Source: Arthrobacter celericrescens
GTDB taxonomy: Bacteria > Actinomycetota > Actinomycetes > Actinomycetales > Micrococcaceae
DNA: 37,264 bases
Direction of reading: 5' to 3'
Assembly: GCF_003614925.1 (NCBI RefSeq)
Contig: NZ_QYLP01000082.1
Coordinates: 1-37,264 of the forward strand
Part shown: one piece after another, positions 18,438 to 26,824 of the stretch
Numbering within the stretch: the first letter of the stretch is position 1
How the letters are laid out: every line of letters starts with the position of its first letter
The notes under the pieces: model-generated
Seen by the model: only the letters and a program-made list of their open reading frames with translations
What the model was told of the DNA's origin: nothing
Database searches by the model: none
Program-made: the position numbers and the translations under genes

Positions 18438-18560
18438 ATGCCCATCGCCCTGCCTCATTGCCCCGTCCTTGTGGTCCCTGGGGAGAACCGGCAAGGAACG
18501 CCGACCCCGCCAAGGGAGGACCCGGCGGGAACCCCAACAGAGAACACAGAAGGAGTCTGA
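18438..18560 (+). CDS. 40-residue ORF resembling a universal-stress-protein C-terminus
   Basis: ATG 18438 follows GAGGAG (18425-18430) by seven bases and is directly downstream of box 5. The 40-residue product begins MPIALPHCPVLVVPGEN. This matches the C-terminal end of the universal stress proteins in this window (AHCPVLVVHAP and ASCPVLVVRP), but the nucleotide-binding body is missing; an in-frame TAG (18423) closes the frame upstream. It ends five bases before the SPW gene, so it may be translated as a leader peptide or be a remnant. The likeness is short (about 12 residues). Confidence 0.4.
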   Translation: MPIALPHCPVLVVPGENRQGTPTPPREDPAGTPTENTEGV

Positions 18561-18565
18561 ATCAA

Positions 18566-18928
18566 ATGAAGAAATGGACACGCTGGCAGGACTGGACAGT
18601 CGTTGCTGCCGGCGCCTACGCGGCGCTGTCCCCGTTGTGGACCACGCAGTCCGGAGCGTCGATGGCGTTCCTGGTCATCCTGGGTGCGCTGCTGGTCATC
18701 GCCGGCGCCACCAACCTCGCTTGGCCCGGGCTGCCGGCTGCCGAGTGGGCGCAGGCCGTGATCGCCATCGTGCTGCTGTTTGCCCCATGGTTGGGAGGCT
18801 TCGCCTCCGCAGCCGGAGTTGCGTGGAGTGCCTGGATTCCCGGCGCCGTCGCCCTGATCGTCACCGCACTGGCGATCAGGCCGAGCACCGAAGAATACCG
18901 TCACCACCACATGACAACAGCCCACTAA
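18566..18928 (+). CDS. SPW-repeat membrane protein
   Basis: A 120-residue integral membrane protein. The start is ATG 18566, with AAGGAG ten bases upstream. It has four hydrophobic segments (about residues 10-25, 32-50, 60-78 and 83-100) with Trp-rich links. WQDW near the N-terminus, LSPLW and LFAPWL, and the repeat-like halves, are typical of the SPW family. The C-terminus is His-rich (YRHHHMTTAH). It is preceded by box 5, and a strong terminator follows, so the transcript covers only it and the 40-residue ORF. The molecular function is unknown; the family often appears beside stress genes. Confidence 0.8.
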   Translation: MKKWTRWQDWTVVAAGAYAALSPLWTTQSGASMAFLVILGALLVIAGATNLAWPGLPAAEWAQAVIAIVLLFAPWLGGFASAAGVAWSAWIPGAVALIVTALAIRPSTEEYRHHHMTTAH

Positions 18929-18934
18929 AGTACG

Positions 18935-18964
18935 CGGGGTGTCCCGCCGCCGCGGGACACCCCG
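18935..18964 (+). terminator. Rho-independent-type terminator after the SPW gene
   Basis: CGGGGTGTCCCG (18935-18946) and CGGGACACCCCG (18953-18964) form a perfect 12-bp stem around a six-base loop. No T-run follows, as is common in GC-rich actinobacteria. The core GGGACACCCC recurs in the terminator at 36831-36870. Confidence 0.75.
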
Positions 18965-18985
18965 GGCCACGACCGGGAGGCCGGC

Positions 18986-19090
18986 ATGCCTGACAGAAAC
19001 CACGCCACGTTGCGCTTCCTCGGAGCAACAGACACGGTCACCGGCTCCAGGTACCTCGTTTGAATCCGGTGGCCGTCCCACGGAATCCTT
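18986..19090 (+). pseudogene. N-terminal remnant of an MBL-fold (CPSF-like) metallo-hydrolase gene
   Basis: ATG 18986 (GGGAGG five bases upstream) opens a 25-codon frame reading TLRFLGATDTVTGSRYLV before TGA (19061). This is the N-terminus of the MBL-fold hydrolase/RNase family (LxFLGAxxTVTGSxYLVE). Dropping one T in GTTTGA continues the frame as LVESGGRP, the expected next residues. The gene thus appears to carry a one-base insertion, and the remaining gene of more than 400 codons is missing: the leader of the universal stress protein at 19112 begins at once. Confidence 0.6.
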
Positions 19091-19111
19091 TGATGAAGAA
19101 CGGGAAACACC

Positions 19112-19978
19112 ATGAAGAATCCGATTGTCGTAGGCGTCAACGATACCGAAGCCAGCCTGGCAGCCGTTGCCTGGGCGATGCGCAGGGCGGCGGCGTTGAA
19201 GCTGCCGGTAGTTCTGGTCCATGCGCTGGATGACCGCTGGTCCTACGAGAGCTATTCGTTCATCGACGAGATCAAGAAGGCCGGGACAGAGCTGCTGGAG
19301 AAGGCGAAGGCGCGGGCCATTGAGGCGGATCCGTCCGTGGACCTCAGCGTCAAACAGGTGTCCGGAAGCACCGGCTACGTGCTGCGGAAGCAGTCGCGGA
19401 AGGCGTCGATGGTGGTTGTCGGCTCCGGGGAGTCCTGGTTCGGCGGAGCGGTCACGGACCGCGCCCTGCAGATTGCCGCCGTCGCGCTCTGCCCGGTGGC
19501 GGTCATCGGAGCGAAGGCCGACGACGGCGGGCGGCAGGGCATCCTGGTCGGTGCGGACGGCTCCGAAGAAGCGACCCAGGCCGTCGCGTTCGCCGCAGCG
19601 GAAGCGGACCGCGAAGGACAGGAACTGACCATCCTGCACGCCTTCGGAAGCCCGATGTTCCGCGTTCCCAACGGGAAGCCCGGAAGCGACCTCGCAGACC
19701 GTGCCGCGGAAGAAGAGCGGGTCATTTTGGCGGAGACCGCGGCCGGCCTCGCCGAAAGCTACCCCGACCTCACCGTCCGCCAGATTCTCGTGGTCGATAC
19801 CAACCCGGCGAAGGCGCTTGTCCAGGCCGCCCGTGACGCCAGCCTGCTGGTCCTGGGCAGCCGGGGCAAGGGAGCATTCAAGCGGCTGCTGATGGGGTCG
19901 ACCGCGCATGCGGTGCTCGCCCAGCTGCCGTGTCCTACGATCATCACCCGGGTCAGCCGGGTGAAGCCTGGGCAGTAA
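19112..19978 (+). CDS. Tandem-domain universal stress protein A
   Basis: 288 residues with two USP domains. The first (1-135) starts IVVGVNDTEASLAAVAWA and has a VVVGSGESWFGGAV loop. The second (about 142-280) has ILVGADGSEEATQAVAFA and the ATP-binding LGSRGKGAFKRLLMGSTAHA, a canonical G-2x-G-9x-G(S/T). Domain 1 departs from that motif, so only domain 2 is likely to bind ATP. The ribosome site is weak. The 3' end overlaps the convergent stress protein B by 26 bases. No DosR-like box lies directly upstream; the fossil at 18986 separates it from the terminator. Confidence 0.9.
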   Translation: MKNPIVVGVNDTEASLAAVAWAMRRAAALKLPVVLVHALDDRWSYESYSFIDEIKKAGTELLEKAKARAIEADPSVDLSVKQVSGSTGYVLRKQSRKASMVVVGSGESWFGGAVTDRALQIAAVALCPVAVIGAKADDGGRQGILVGADGSEEATQAVAFAAAEADREGQELTILHAFGSPMFRVPNGKPGSDLADRAAEEERVILAETAAGLAESYPDLTVRQILVVDTNPAKALVQAARDASLLVLGSRGKGAFKRLLMGSTAHAVLAQLPCPTIITRVSRVKPGQ

Positions 19979-20837
19979 CGGGCCGGACAACCAACACAGG
20001 ACAGGAAGCGTGGTGGAGCACGGCGTGCGCGGTTGAGCCGATGCTGCCCTTGACGACACCGCGGCCGTGGGTCCCCACGACGATCGCGGCGGCGTCGCGG
20101 GACGCCTCCAGCAGCGTGCCGGCAGCCGAGTTCCCCGTGAGCATTTGGCTCCGGACCTCGAGCGCCGGGAACCAGCGGCGGGCGGTGCGTTCGACGTCGT
20201 CGAGCACTTCCTCCGGCCGTTGGGGACCCGCCGCTGCCGGGCCGTGCCGGCCGCTGTGCCTGGACTGCACGGACACGATGCGCAGCGGCGCTTCGGTGAG
20301 CGTCGCGAGGATCCCGGCCTGGCGGACTGCGTCCTCCCATTGCCAGGCGTCGGCCTGCGCGGTCCCGGCGTGCCCGGCGTCGACCCCGACGACGACGGGC
20401 CCGGCAGTGCGCGCCTCCTGGCGGATGACCGCAACGGGGCAGTCCGCGGTAGCGGCCAGCTCAAGGCTCACCGAACCGATGAGGAGGCCCATGAATCCGC
20501 CGATTCCGCGGCTGCCGACAACCAGCAGGGCGGCGCCGTCGGAGGCCTCCCGCAACAGCCCGGCAGACCAGCCGTACTTCACGACAGTGCTGACGGCGAC
20601 GCCGGGGGATTCGTCCCGGGCGACGGCGGCCCCTTCCGCCGCGACGGCTTCGGCGGCGTGCCGCAGTCCGCTGTCCGCGATTCCCGGCACCGGGCCGAGG
20701 TCGTGGGTGAACGCCGGCCACATGGAACAGTGCACCACGGTGAGCCCGGTGTTCCGCAGGGCGGCCTGGCGCGCGGCCCAGCGGACCGCGGCGGCTGCCG
20801 CCGTGGAGCCGTCGAAACCGACAACGATATGGCTCAC
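19953..20837 (-). CDS. Tandem-domain universal stress protein B
   Basis: 294 residues with two USP domains. Domain 1 begins MSHIVVGFDGSTAAAAAVRW and has VVGSRGIGGFMGLLIGSVS. Domain 2 has VVVGVDAGHAGTAQADA and VVGTHGRGVVKGSIGSTAHA, ending in ASCPVLVVRP. Both ATP-binding loops look intact. It is the last gene of the minus-strand operon that starts at 22667, five bases after stress protein C. Its end overlaps stress protein A. Tandem USPs bind ATP and commonly appear in DosR-type regulons. Confidence 0.9.
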   Translation of the reverse strand: MSHIVVGFDGSTAAAAAVRWAARQAALRNTGLTVVHCSMWPAFTHDLGPVPGIADSGLRHAAEAVAAEGAAVARDESPGVAVSTVVKYGWSAGLLREASDGAALLVVGSRGIGGFMGLLIGSVSLELAATADCPVAVIRQEARTAGPVVVGVDAGHAGTAQADAWQWEDAVRQAGILATLTEAPLRIVSVQSRHSGRHGPAAAGPQRPEEVLDDVERTARRWFPALEVRSQMLTGNSAAGTLLEASRDAAAIVVGTHGRGVVKGSIGSTAHAVLHHASCPVLVVRPVTAQASPG

Positions 20838-20842
20838 GGGAC

Positions 20843-21283
20843 TCAGTCCCCTTCCGGGGCGTGGACCACGAGCACGGGGCAGTGGGCATGGGCCACCAGG
20901 GCCGAACTGACGGACCCGAGGAGGAGACCGCCGAAACCCCCGTGGCCACGCCTGCCCACGACGATCATGTCCGCGTCCTTGCTGGCCTCGATGAGCATGT
21001 TCCTCGGATGGCCGCGGACCAGCCGGGGCACGACGTTGTCCGGCCGCTGGGGCCCGAACGCCTTGGCGATGGATTCGCCGAGGATGTTGTCCGCGGCCTC
21101 CTCGAACCGCCCGATGCCCACCGCTTCATAGCTGGCGGGCACATGGGGAGGGTCCCAGAAGGCGGAAGCCTCGACCGTGGCGCCGAGCGCCGATGCCAGT
21201 TTCCGGGCTTGGCGGAGCGCTTCGATGGAGGCGTCCGAGCCGTCCACGCCTACCACGATCCGGCTGCCGGATGGGTTCTCCAT
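20843..21283 (-). CDS. Single-domain universal stress protein C
   Basis: 146 residues from ATG 21281-21283, with GGAGG four bases upstream; the frame open to 21490 lacks a site. One USP domain: RIVVGVDGSDASIEALRQA at the N-terminus, MIVVGRRGHGGFGGLLLGSV with the ATP loop, and AHCPVLVVHAPEGD at the end. It sits 41 bases after DUF3040 and five before stress protein B, in the operon headed by PPOX 5. Confidence 0.92.
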   Translation of the reverse strand: MENPSGSRIVVGVDGSDASIEALRQARKLASALGATVEASAFWDPPHVPASYEAVGIGRFEEAADNILGESIAKAFGPQRPDNVVPRLVRGHPRNMLIEASKDADMIVVGRRGHGGFGGLLLGSVSSALVAHAHCPVLVVHAPEGD

Positions 21284-21324
21284 TGTTCCTCCAGGTGTCT
21301 TGGCCGGTGATTGCTTCGGGCGCC

Positions 21325-21645
21325 CTACTCGGGTGGCTCCCGCCGGGGCGGGGGAGCTGCGGCGCGGGGCAGCCGGAGCGCCAGGCGGGTATGGGCGAAG
21401 AGGAGGTAGGCCCCGGTGGCCATGATGGCGAATCCCAAGGTGCCCAGCGCCGTCAATTGCGTGGCGATGCCCGCTATGAGGACAAAGCACCCGACAAGCA
21501 GGGTGAAGGCGCCTGCCACCCTGCGGGCGGGACGCGCGGCGTCGACCGCCGGGGCGCAGAGCCTGGCGGCCAGCCGGGGGTCTTCCTGCGAGAGCTGCTC
21601 TGCGAGCAGTTCCAACTGGTGCCTTTCGTATTCCGTGAGGGCCAT
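21325..21645 (-). CDS. DUF3040 family membrane protein
   Basis: 106 residues from ATG 21643-21645, with GAGGAGG five bases upstream. The N-terminus (MALTEYERHQLELLAEQLSQ) followed by EDPRLAARL is the DUF3040 signature. Two membrane helices follow (about 42-62 and 65-83). The C-terminus is basic and Pro-rich. It lies between PPOX 4 and stress protein C in the same operon. No molecular function is established for the family. Confidence 0.85.
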   Translation of the reverse strand: MALTEYERHQLELLAEQLSQEDPRLAARLCAPAVDAARPARRVAGAFTLLVGCFVLIAGIATQLTALGTLGFAIMATGAYLLFAHTRLALRLPRAAAPPPRREPPE

Positions 21646-21685
21646 TGCTTCCTCCTCGTCGGGCAAGGTGGCCGGACGCGGCCGG

Positions 21686-22147
21686 TTACTCGAAGGACGT
21701 CCGGCGCGCGTCGTTGAGCCGGGTGGCCCACACGTCCGGGGCGCTGACTTTGAACTTTCGTCCCGTCAGCACCGTCGGAGAGAGCCGCACATAATGGGTT
21801 TTCGGCCCGGGCTGCCACGGTTCCAGGCCAAGGGTGTCTGCGGCCGCTTGTTCATCCGGGTCATCGATCATGGACGTGCCGCCGCGCACCATGACGCTCC
21901 AGGCTTCCTCGGTGGCGGGGTCGTAGCCATCGATCTCGAAGGCGGCGGGCAGTTCCTTCCGGGACTCCCACAGCTTCTTCCCGGTTGCGGTGCGGAACAC
22001 GATGCTCCTGCGCTCGAGCACGTAGTTCACCGGGAAGATTTCGGGGTGGCCGTCCACGATGACCGCGAGCCTGCCGACCACTCCTGTGCCGAGCAGGTCA
22101 TAGCATTCCTCGAAATCGATCTTGCCGACTTTCGTCATGTCGCCCAT
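21686..22147 (-). CDS. PPOX-family split-barrel flavoprotein 4
   Basis: 153 residues from ATG 22145-22147 (ATG 22138 is possible). Family features: CYDLLGTGVVGRLAVIV, PEIFPVNYVL, SIVFRTATGKKLW, FEIDGYD, WSVMVRGGTSMI and TGRKFKVSAPDVW. It is the second gene of the operon headed by PPOX 5, with a 49-base gap. No separate box is seen. AGGA nine bases upstream could be its ribosome site, so it does not need to be leaderless. The substrate is unknown. Confidence 0.85.
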   Translation of the reverse strand: MGDMTKVGKIDFEECYDLLGTGVVGRLAVIVDGHPEIFPVNYVLERRSIVFRTATGKKLWESRKELPAAFEIDGYDPATEEAWSVMVRGGTSMIDDPDEQAAADTLGLEPWQPGPKTHYVRLSPTVLTGRKFKVSAPDVWATRLNDARRTSFE

Positions 22148-22196
22148 GGGCTCAGGTCCTAACGTTCGCGAAGCTGGTCTGAAGGTTGTCCGGGTC

Positions 22197-22667
22197 CTAT
22201 TCCATTCCTGCGCGGGTCGCGTCATCCATGCCGACCCGCCACCGCATCCCCGGAGTGACGGTGAACCGGCGGCCGGTCACGAAATCGGGCACGATGCGGA
22301 ACAGTTGCTCCTGGCCGGCCCCCTGCCACGGAAACAGCGACTTGCTCAGGGAACCGAGAGACTGCTTGGTTGAATCGGTGCGCTCGGCTTTGCCTTTGAC
22401 GACGACGCTCCATGCCATGCCGAATTCGGCACTGACGGCGTCGGCTTCCAGGACGACGGCACCGTCGTCGTCAAGTGCCCGGGTCTTGGTCCCCGTTCCG
22501 GTGAGGAACACCAGGGTGGTGTCTTCCACCTTGTAGTTCACCGGGAAGACGTCGGGCCGGCCATCGACAATGACCCCCAGCCGCCCAACCCCGGTTTCCC
22601 GAAGTAGCCTCCAGCATTCTTCGGTATCGAGTTCTTCCGCTTCCGGCACTACGTTCTTGTCAACCAT
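22197..22667 (-). CDS. PPOX-family split-barrel flavoprotein 5, operon head
   Basis: 156 residues from ATG 22665-22667. CWRLLRETGVGRLGVIV, PDVFPVNYKV, TLVFLTGTGTKTRAL, VVLEADAV, WSVVVKGKAERT and TGRRFTVTPGMRW mark it as a close relative of PPOX 3. There is no ribosome site; TAGGAT ends six bases upstream of the ATG, predicting a leaderless mRNA. The best DosR-like box of the window lies at 22704-22717. It heads a five-gene operon (PPOX 5, PPOX 4, DUF3040, stress proteins C and B). Confidence 0.87.
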   Translation of the reverse strand: MVDKNVVPEAEELDTEECWRLLRETGVGRLGVIVDGRPDVFPVNYKVEDTTLVFLTGTGTKTRALDDDGAVVLEADAVSAEFGMAWSVVVKGKAERTDSTKQSLGSLSKSLFPWQGAGQEQLFRIVPDFVTGRRFTVTPGMRWRVGMDDATRAGME

Positions 22668-22673
22668 GAGGCG

Positions 22674-22719
22674 ATCCTAGGATGGCTCCAGTGCGTCCGG
22701 ACAGGGCACAAAGTCCCAA
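22674..22719 (-). promoter_or_regulatory. DosR-like box 6 with -10 element, leaderless promoter
   Basis: Minus strand: GGGACTTTGTGCCC (22704-22717), then TAGGAT (22674-22679), then six bases to the ATG of PPOX 5. The left half GGGACTTT equals the left half of the mycobacterial DosR consensus (GGGACTWWAGTCCC); 11 of 14 bases agree in all. It lies in the space shared with the divergent glycosidase gene. Confidence 0.65.
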
Positions 22720-22846
22720 GACGGGGACCGCCGTCGAGCTGTGTGCCCCCCACGGGGTGCCTGTTGCCGGGCGGGGCACAGGCGTAGCGTCTATCCAACA
22801 GGGCTCTCGTGCACACAGGCGTTCAGGCGCCGCGAAGGAGGCTGGG

Positions 22847-25000
22847 ATGGCTGGATGGAATGCGGACACGGCAGCGGGCCCGGTGGGTCCGGGGACCGTG
22901 ACGTTGGTGGAGGGTTCGTCCTTCTGCATCTCCCAGGCGAACGGGGACATCCAGCCGGAGCATCCGCACGGCGTCTTCCATGACGACACCCGCATCCTGT
23001 CGCGCTGGAACCTGCTGGTCAACGGCCAGGCCCTGGAATCCCTGACCGCCTCGACCACCGAACCCTACCGGGCCCTGTTCATTGGCCGCGTGCCGCGTTC
23101 GGACGGGTACGCGGACAGTCCCCTGATCGTGGAGCGTGTCCGCGAAGTCGGCGCCGGGATCCTCGAGGAGGTCACCATCCGGAACTACTCCACGGAGGAA
23201 GCCGAATGCGAGATCACCCTCAACGTCGAAGCGGACTTCGCGGACCTCTTCGAGGTCAAGGAAGCCCGGGTCCAGCGGCGCTGGGAGGAATCCCGGGAGG
23301 CCGACGGCGACTCGCTGGCCATCAGGGGCGCCTGGGAGGACGTCCGGAAGGGCGTCGTCGTCAGGGCCAGCGGTGCCGACGTCACGGCGGAGGCCCTGCA
23401 CTACCGGGTGGCCGTCCCGCCGCGCGGTCGCTGGAGCACCCGGCTGAGCGTGGTGCCCGCCTCCGGCGGCACCGCACCGGCGTCGTTCGTACGGCAGGCC
23501 GGCGGCGAGGCATCCCCGAGCGACCGCCGCCGGCAGGAATGGGTGGCGAAGATTCCGAAACTGCACATGGGCAACCGGTCCATTGAACGCACGCTCCGGC
23601 GCAGCTATGACGACCTGGGCGCGCTCCGCATCGAGGACCCCGCCCACCCGGAACGGGTGGTCGTGGCCGCGGGCGCTCCATGGTTCATGACCCTCTTCGG
23701 CAGGGACTCGCTCTGGGCATCGGAAATGGCACTGCCGGTGGACCCGTCCCTGGCCTTGGGCACCCTGCAGACCCTGGCGGACCGGCAAGGAAGAGTGGTG
23801 GATCCCATGAGCGAGGAAGAGCCCGGAAAGATCCTGCATGAGGTCAGGCTCGGTGTCTCCAGCGGGCTCTCGCTCGGCGGCAAGTCCGTCTACTACGGAA
23901 GCGTCGACGCCACCCCGCAGTTCGTGATGACCCTCGGTTCAGTCAGCCGGTGGGGTTTTGCGAAGGACACCATCACCGCGCTGCTGCCACACGCCGACCG
24001 CGCCCTGGATTGGGTTCGGAACCATGGGGACAAGGACGGCGACGGCTTCGTCGAGTACGAGCGACTCAACGACCAGGGCCTCATCAACCAGGGATGGAAG
24101 GATTCCTGGGACGGGATCAATTTCGCGGACGGCCGCTTGGCAGAACCGCCGATCGCGCTCTGTGAGGTCCAGGCACTGGTGTACTCGGCGCTTTTGTCCC
24201 GCGCATGGATGGCGTACGACGGCGGAGACGCGCCTTTGGCGGCGCAACTCACCGCCGAAGCGGCAGAGTTGAAGAAGCGGTTCAATGAAGCGTTCTGGAT
24301 GCCTGACCGCGGGTATTACGCGATCGCTTTGGACGGCAAGAAGCGGCAGGTGGACGCTTGCGCGTCCAACATGGGCCAGTGCCTGTGGCACGGCATCGTC
24401 GACGAAGACAAGATTCCGTCAGTGGCTGAACGCCTGATGTCCCCGGAAATGTTCTCCGGCTGGGGCGTGCGGACCCTGGCGAGCGACATGGGTGCCTACA
24501 ACCCCGCCAGTTACCACAACGGATCGGTCTGGCCCCATGACAACGCGGTCATCGCCGTCGGCCTGCTGCGCTACGGCTTCGTGAAGGAGGCACAGCGCAT
24601 CGCCACGGCCCTCTTCGAGGCTGCCGAATACACCGACGGCCGGCTTCCGGAACTTTTCTGCGGATTCAGCCGGGACGAGGTAGCCGAGCCCGTGCCGTAT
24701 CCGACGGCGTGCTCCCCGCAGGCCTGGGCGGCCACCACGCCGATCATGCTGATTACCAGCCTGATGAGGTACGACGCCCACATTTCCCGCGGCGGCTTCT
24801 GGATGGACCCGGCGCTGCCTGAGTCGTACGGGGACCTGCACATCACCAACGCGCCCATGGGAAGCGGCCGGATCACGATCGACATCACGGCTTCGGAACC
24901 TACCGTGCAAGGGCTGCCCGAGGGAATCGCCTTTCACCGGGAGCACCGGCCGTGGCTGACGGAACTGATGGACCAGGCCGGGCTCGGGGACCGGGGTTAG
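22847..25000 (+). CDS. Glycogen-debranching-type amylo-alpha-1,6-glucosidase family enzyme
   Basis: 717 residues from ATG 22847, with AAGGAGG five bases before it; the open frame further upstream lacks a site. The N-terminal domain (about 10-220), with TLVEGSSFCISQANGDI, is the glycogen-debranching N-terminal type. The (alpha/alpha)6 catalytic part (about 250-690) has APWFMTLFGRDSLWAS, the acidic EYERLNDQGLINQGWKDSWD and YHNGSVWPHDNA. Similar enzymes act on glycogen or other glucans or plant glycosides. It is divergent from PPOX 5, with box 6 between. Its stop overlaps that of the convergent VOC gene by four bases. Confidence 0.85.
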   Translation: MAGWNADTAAGPVGPGTVTLVEGSSFCISQANGDIQPEHPHGVFHDDTRILSRWNLLVNGQALESLTASTTEPYRALFIGRVPRSDGYADSPLIVERVREVGAGILEEVTIRNYSTEEAECEITLNVEADFADLFEVKEARVQRRWEESREADGDSLAIRGAWEDVRKGVVVRASGADVTAEALHYRVAVPPRGRWSTRLSVVPASGGTAPASFVRQAGGEASPSDRRRQEWVAKIPKLHMGNRSIERTLRRSYDDLGALRIEDPAHPERVVVAAGAPWFMTLFGRDSLWASEMALPVDPSLALGTLQTLADRQGRVVDPMSEEEPGKILHEVRLGVSSGLSLGGKSVYYGSVDATPQFVMTLGSVSRWGFAKDTITALLPHADRALDWVRNHGDKDGDGFVEYERLNDQGLINQGWKDSWDGINFADGRLAEPPIALCEVQALVYSALLSRAWMAYDGGDAPLAAQLTAEAAELKKRFNEAFWMPDRGYYAIALDGKKRQVDACASNMGQCLWHGIVDEDKIPSVAERLMSPEMFSGWGVRTLASDMGAYNPASYHNGSVWPHDNAVIAVGLLRYGFVKEAQRIATALFEAAEYTDGRLPELFCGFSRDEVAEPVPYPTACSPQAWAATTPIMLITSLMRYDAHISRGGFWMDPALPESYGDLHITNAPMGSGRITIDITASEPTVQGLPEGIAFHREHRPWLTELMDQAGLGDRG

Positions 25001-25383
25001 CCCGGGGCGCCCGGCTGGAACAGTTCGATGAGGTTTCCGGCGGGGTCGGCGAGCAGGATCTGGCGCCCGCCAGGGCCGGCAACCACGTCACTTCGGAAGG
25101 CCAGTCCCGCGCCGCGGAGCCGGCCGATCTCGGCGTCGAGGTCGTCGACGATCAGGTGGATGCGGTTGTGCCCGGGCGCTGCGGCATCGCCTTGCGTGGC
25201 GCGGGCGCCGGAGCTGGCCGGGCCGGACAGCAGGAGCCGCAGCGGGCCGCGGACGACATCGGCGAAGGCGGGAGCGGCGTTGGTGTTGAGGGTGAAGCCG
25301 AGGTGCGTGGTGTAGAAGTCGATGGCCGCCTGGACGTCGTCGACGAGGTACCGGACGCTGGCGTACTGAGCGGGGTCTGTCAT
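24997..25383 (-). CDS. VOC-family (glyoxalase/extradiol dioxygenase fold) protein
   Basis: 128 residues. The two beta-alpha-beta-beta-beta modules of the VOC fold are visible: VRYLVDDVQAAIDFYTTHLG at the N-terminus, and HLIVDDLDAEIGRLRGAG then LLADPAGNLIELFQP at the end. The last holds the usual metal-ligand glutamate. It is the last gene of the monooxygenase-MFS-VOC operon, 36 bases after the transporter. Such proteins handle reactive or aromatic metabolites; the substrate cannot be named. Confidence 0.88.
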   Translation of the reverse strand: MTDPAQYASVRYLVDDVQAAIDFYTTHLGFTLNTNAAPAFADVVRGPLRLLLSGPASSGARATQGDAAAPGHNRIHLIVDDLDAEIGRLRGAGLAFRSDVVAGPGGRQILLADPAGNLIELFQPGAPG

Positions 25384-25419
25384 GGCCGGATTCCTTTCAA
25401 GGGGTGGCGGAGCGTCCAG

Positions 25420-26757
25420 CTAGTGCGAGAACCCGGACGCCGCTTCGGTGAGGCTCTTGCCTTTCGTTTCGGGGGCCAGCCACTGGGACAGCGCGGCGCC
25501 GACGAAGGCGATGCCGGCGGCGATCAGCATCGATGTCGCCGGGCCGAGGTTGACCATCGCCCAAGGCAGCAGGAAGGTGCCCAGCCCGGCACCGACGCGG
25601 CTGACGGCGGCCGCGAAGCCCGTGCCCACGCAGCGGACCTCCGTGGGGAAGACCTCGCCGGGGTACACCCCGGTGAGGGTGCCGACCATAGCGTTGAAGA
25701 AGGAGAACGCGAGGAACAGGGCCAGCACGGCGGCGGGCGGAGCACCGGCCCACAGGCCGATGACGGCGAGGAGAACGGTGCAGATCCACTGCGGCGGCAC
25801 GGTCAGCACGCGCCGGCCGACCTTGTCGATCAGCAGGACGGTGAGGATCACTGCCGTCAGGGCGACGGCCGAGAGGCCCACGCCGCCGGCGAGTCCGCCA
25901 CCGAGACCGTACTGCCCGAGCACGCTGTCCGCGAAGGTGGCGATGGCGAAATAGGGTGCCACGGCGCAGAACCAGAACATCGAAACGAAGAGCGTCGCCC
26001 GCCAATAACGCCGGGAGAACAGCATCCCGAAGGTGCCTTTCTCGGTGTCTTCATGCTCGACGTCGGACATTTCGGCAGCGTGTTCCATGTACCGGTGGGC
26101 GACTGCCATGGCCTCGTCCTTGCGGCCCTGGTTCCATAGCCACCGGGGCGACTCGGGAAGGCCGAACCGGGCCACGAACAGAACCACCGCAAGCAGCGTG
26201 CTCGTGCCGAGGATCACGCGCCAGCCAAGTGTGGTCGAGTGGGCCAGCCAATAACCGAGCGCGAACGCGACCATGAACCCGGTGTACCAGGCGATCAGGG
26301 TCAAGCCCAACAGCCGCCCGCGCAGCTCGGCCGGGGCGAATTCGGACATCAGCGGCCAACCCACCGAGTACTCCATGCCGATGGCTACGCCCATCATCAG
26401 CCGGACCACGAAGAGCAGTTCCGCCGAGTCGACGAAGAACTGCAGGCCCGATGCAACGACGAACAGGCCCATGTCCACCATGAACAGGGGCTTGCGGCCG
26501 AACTTGTCGGCAGCCCAGCCGCCAGCGGGGGAGCCGAAGAAGATGCCGAACAACGGGGCGGCCGCGATCAAGCCTTCCCACAGTGTCGAGAGGTTGAGGT
26601 CCTCGGTCAGGCTTCCCGTGACCGGGCCGACGATCCCGAGGATGTACCCGTCCAGGAACATGCCGCCCGCGAGGACGAAGACCAACCTTTGCATGAAGCG
26701 CCGTTTGAATGCCGACGTCGCTGCCGAATCCCCGGTGATGCGCGATCTTTGTGACAT
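25420..26757 (-). CDS. MFS transporter, sugar-porter/aromatic-acid-porter type
   Basis: 445 residues with 12 predicted membrane segments. I use the ATG at 26755-26757; the open frame to 27165 overlaps the monooxygenase. MFS motifs: a loop 2-3 GGWAADKFGRKP, PESPRWLW at the end of helix 6, and YPGEVFPTEVRCVG in the second half, typical of sugar and aromatic-acid porters. It lies 67 bases after the FAD monooxygenase gene and before the VOC gene. The combination suggests uptake or export of an aromatic compound that the monooxygenase modifies. Confidence 0.88.
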   Translation of the reverse strand: MSQRSRITGDSAATSAFKRRFMQRLVFVLAGGMFLDGYILGIVGPVTGSLTEDLNLSTLWEGLIAAAPLFGIFFGSPAGGWAADKFGRKPLFMVDMGLFVVASGLQFFVDSAELLFVVRLMMGVAIGMEYSVGWPLMSEFAPAELRGRLLGLTLIAWYTGFMVAFALGYWLAHSTTLGWRVILGTSTLLAVVLFVARFGLPESPRWLWNQGRKDEAMAVAHRYMEHAAEMSDVEHEDTEKGTFGMLFSRRYWRATLFVSMFWFCAVAPYFAIATFADSVLGQYGLGGGLAGGVGLSAVALTAVILTVLLIDKVGRRVLTVPPQWICTVLLAVIGLWAGAPPAAVLALFLAFSFFNAMVGTLTGVYPGEVFPTEVRCVGTGFAAAVSRVGAGLGTFLLPWAMVNLGPATSMLIAAGIAFVGAALSQWLAPETKGKSLTEAASGFSH

Positions 26758-26824
26758 TGGACGAGCCTCTTCCTCCCTCCATGATGGCCCCAAGCGGCGG
26801 AGGGAGGAAGGGCTGCGCGGCAGG

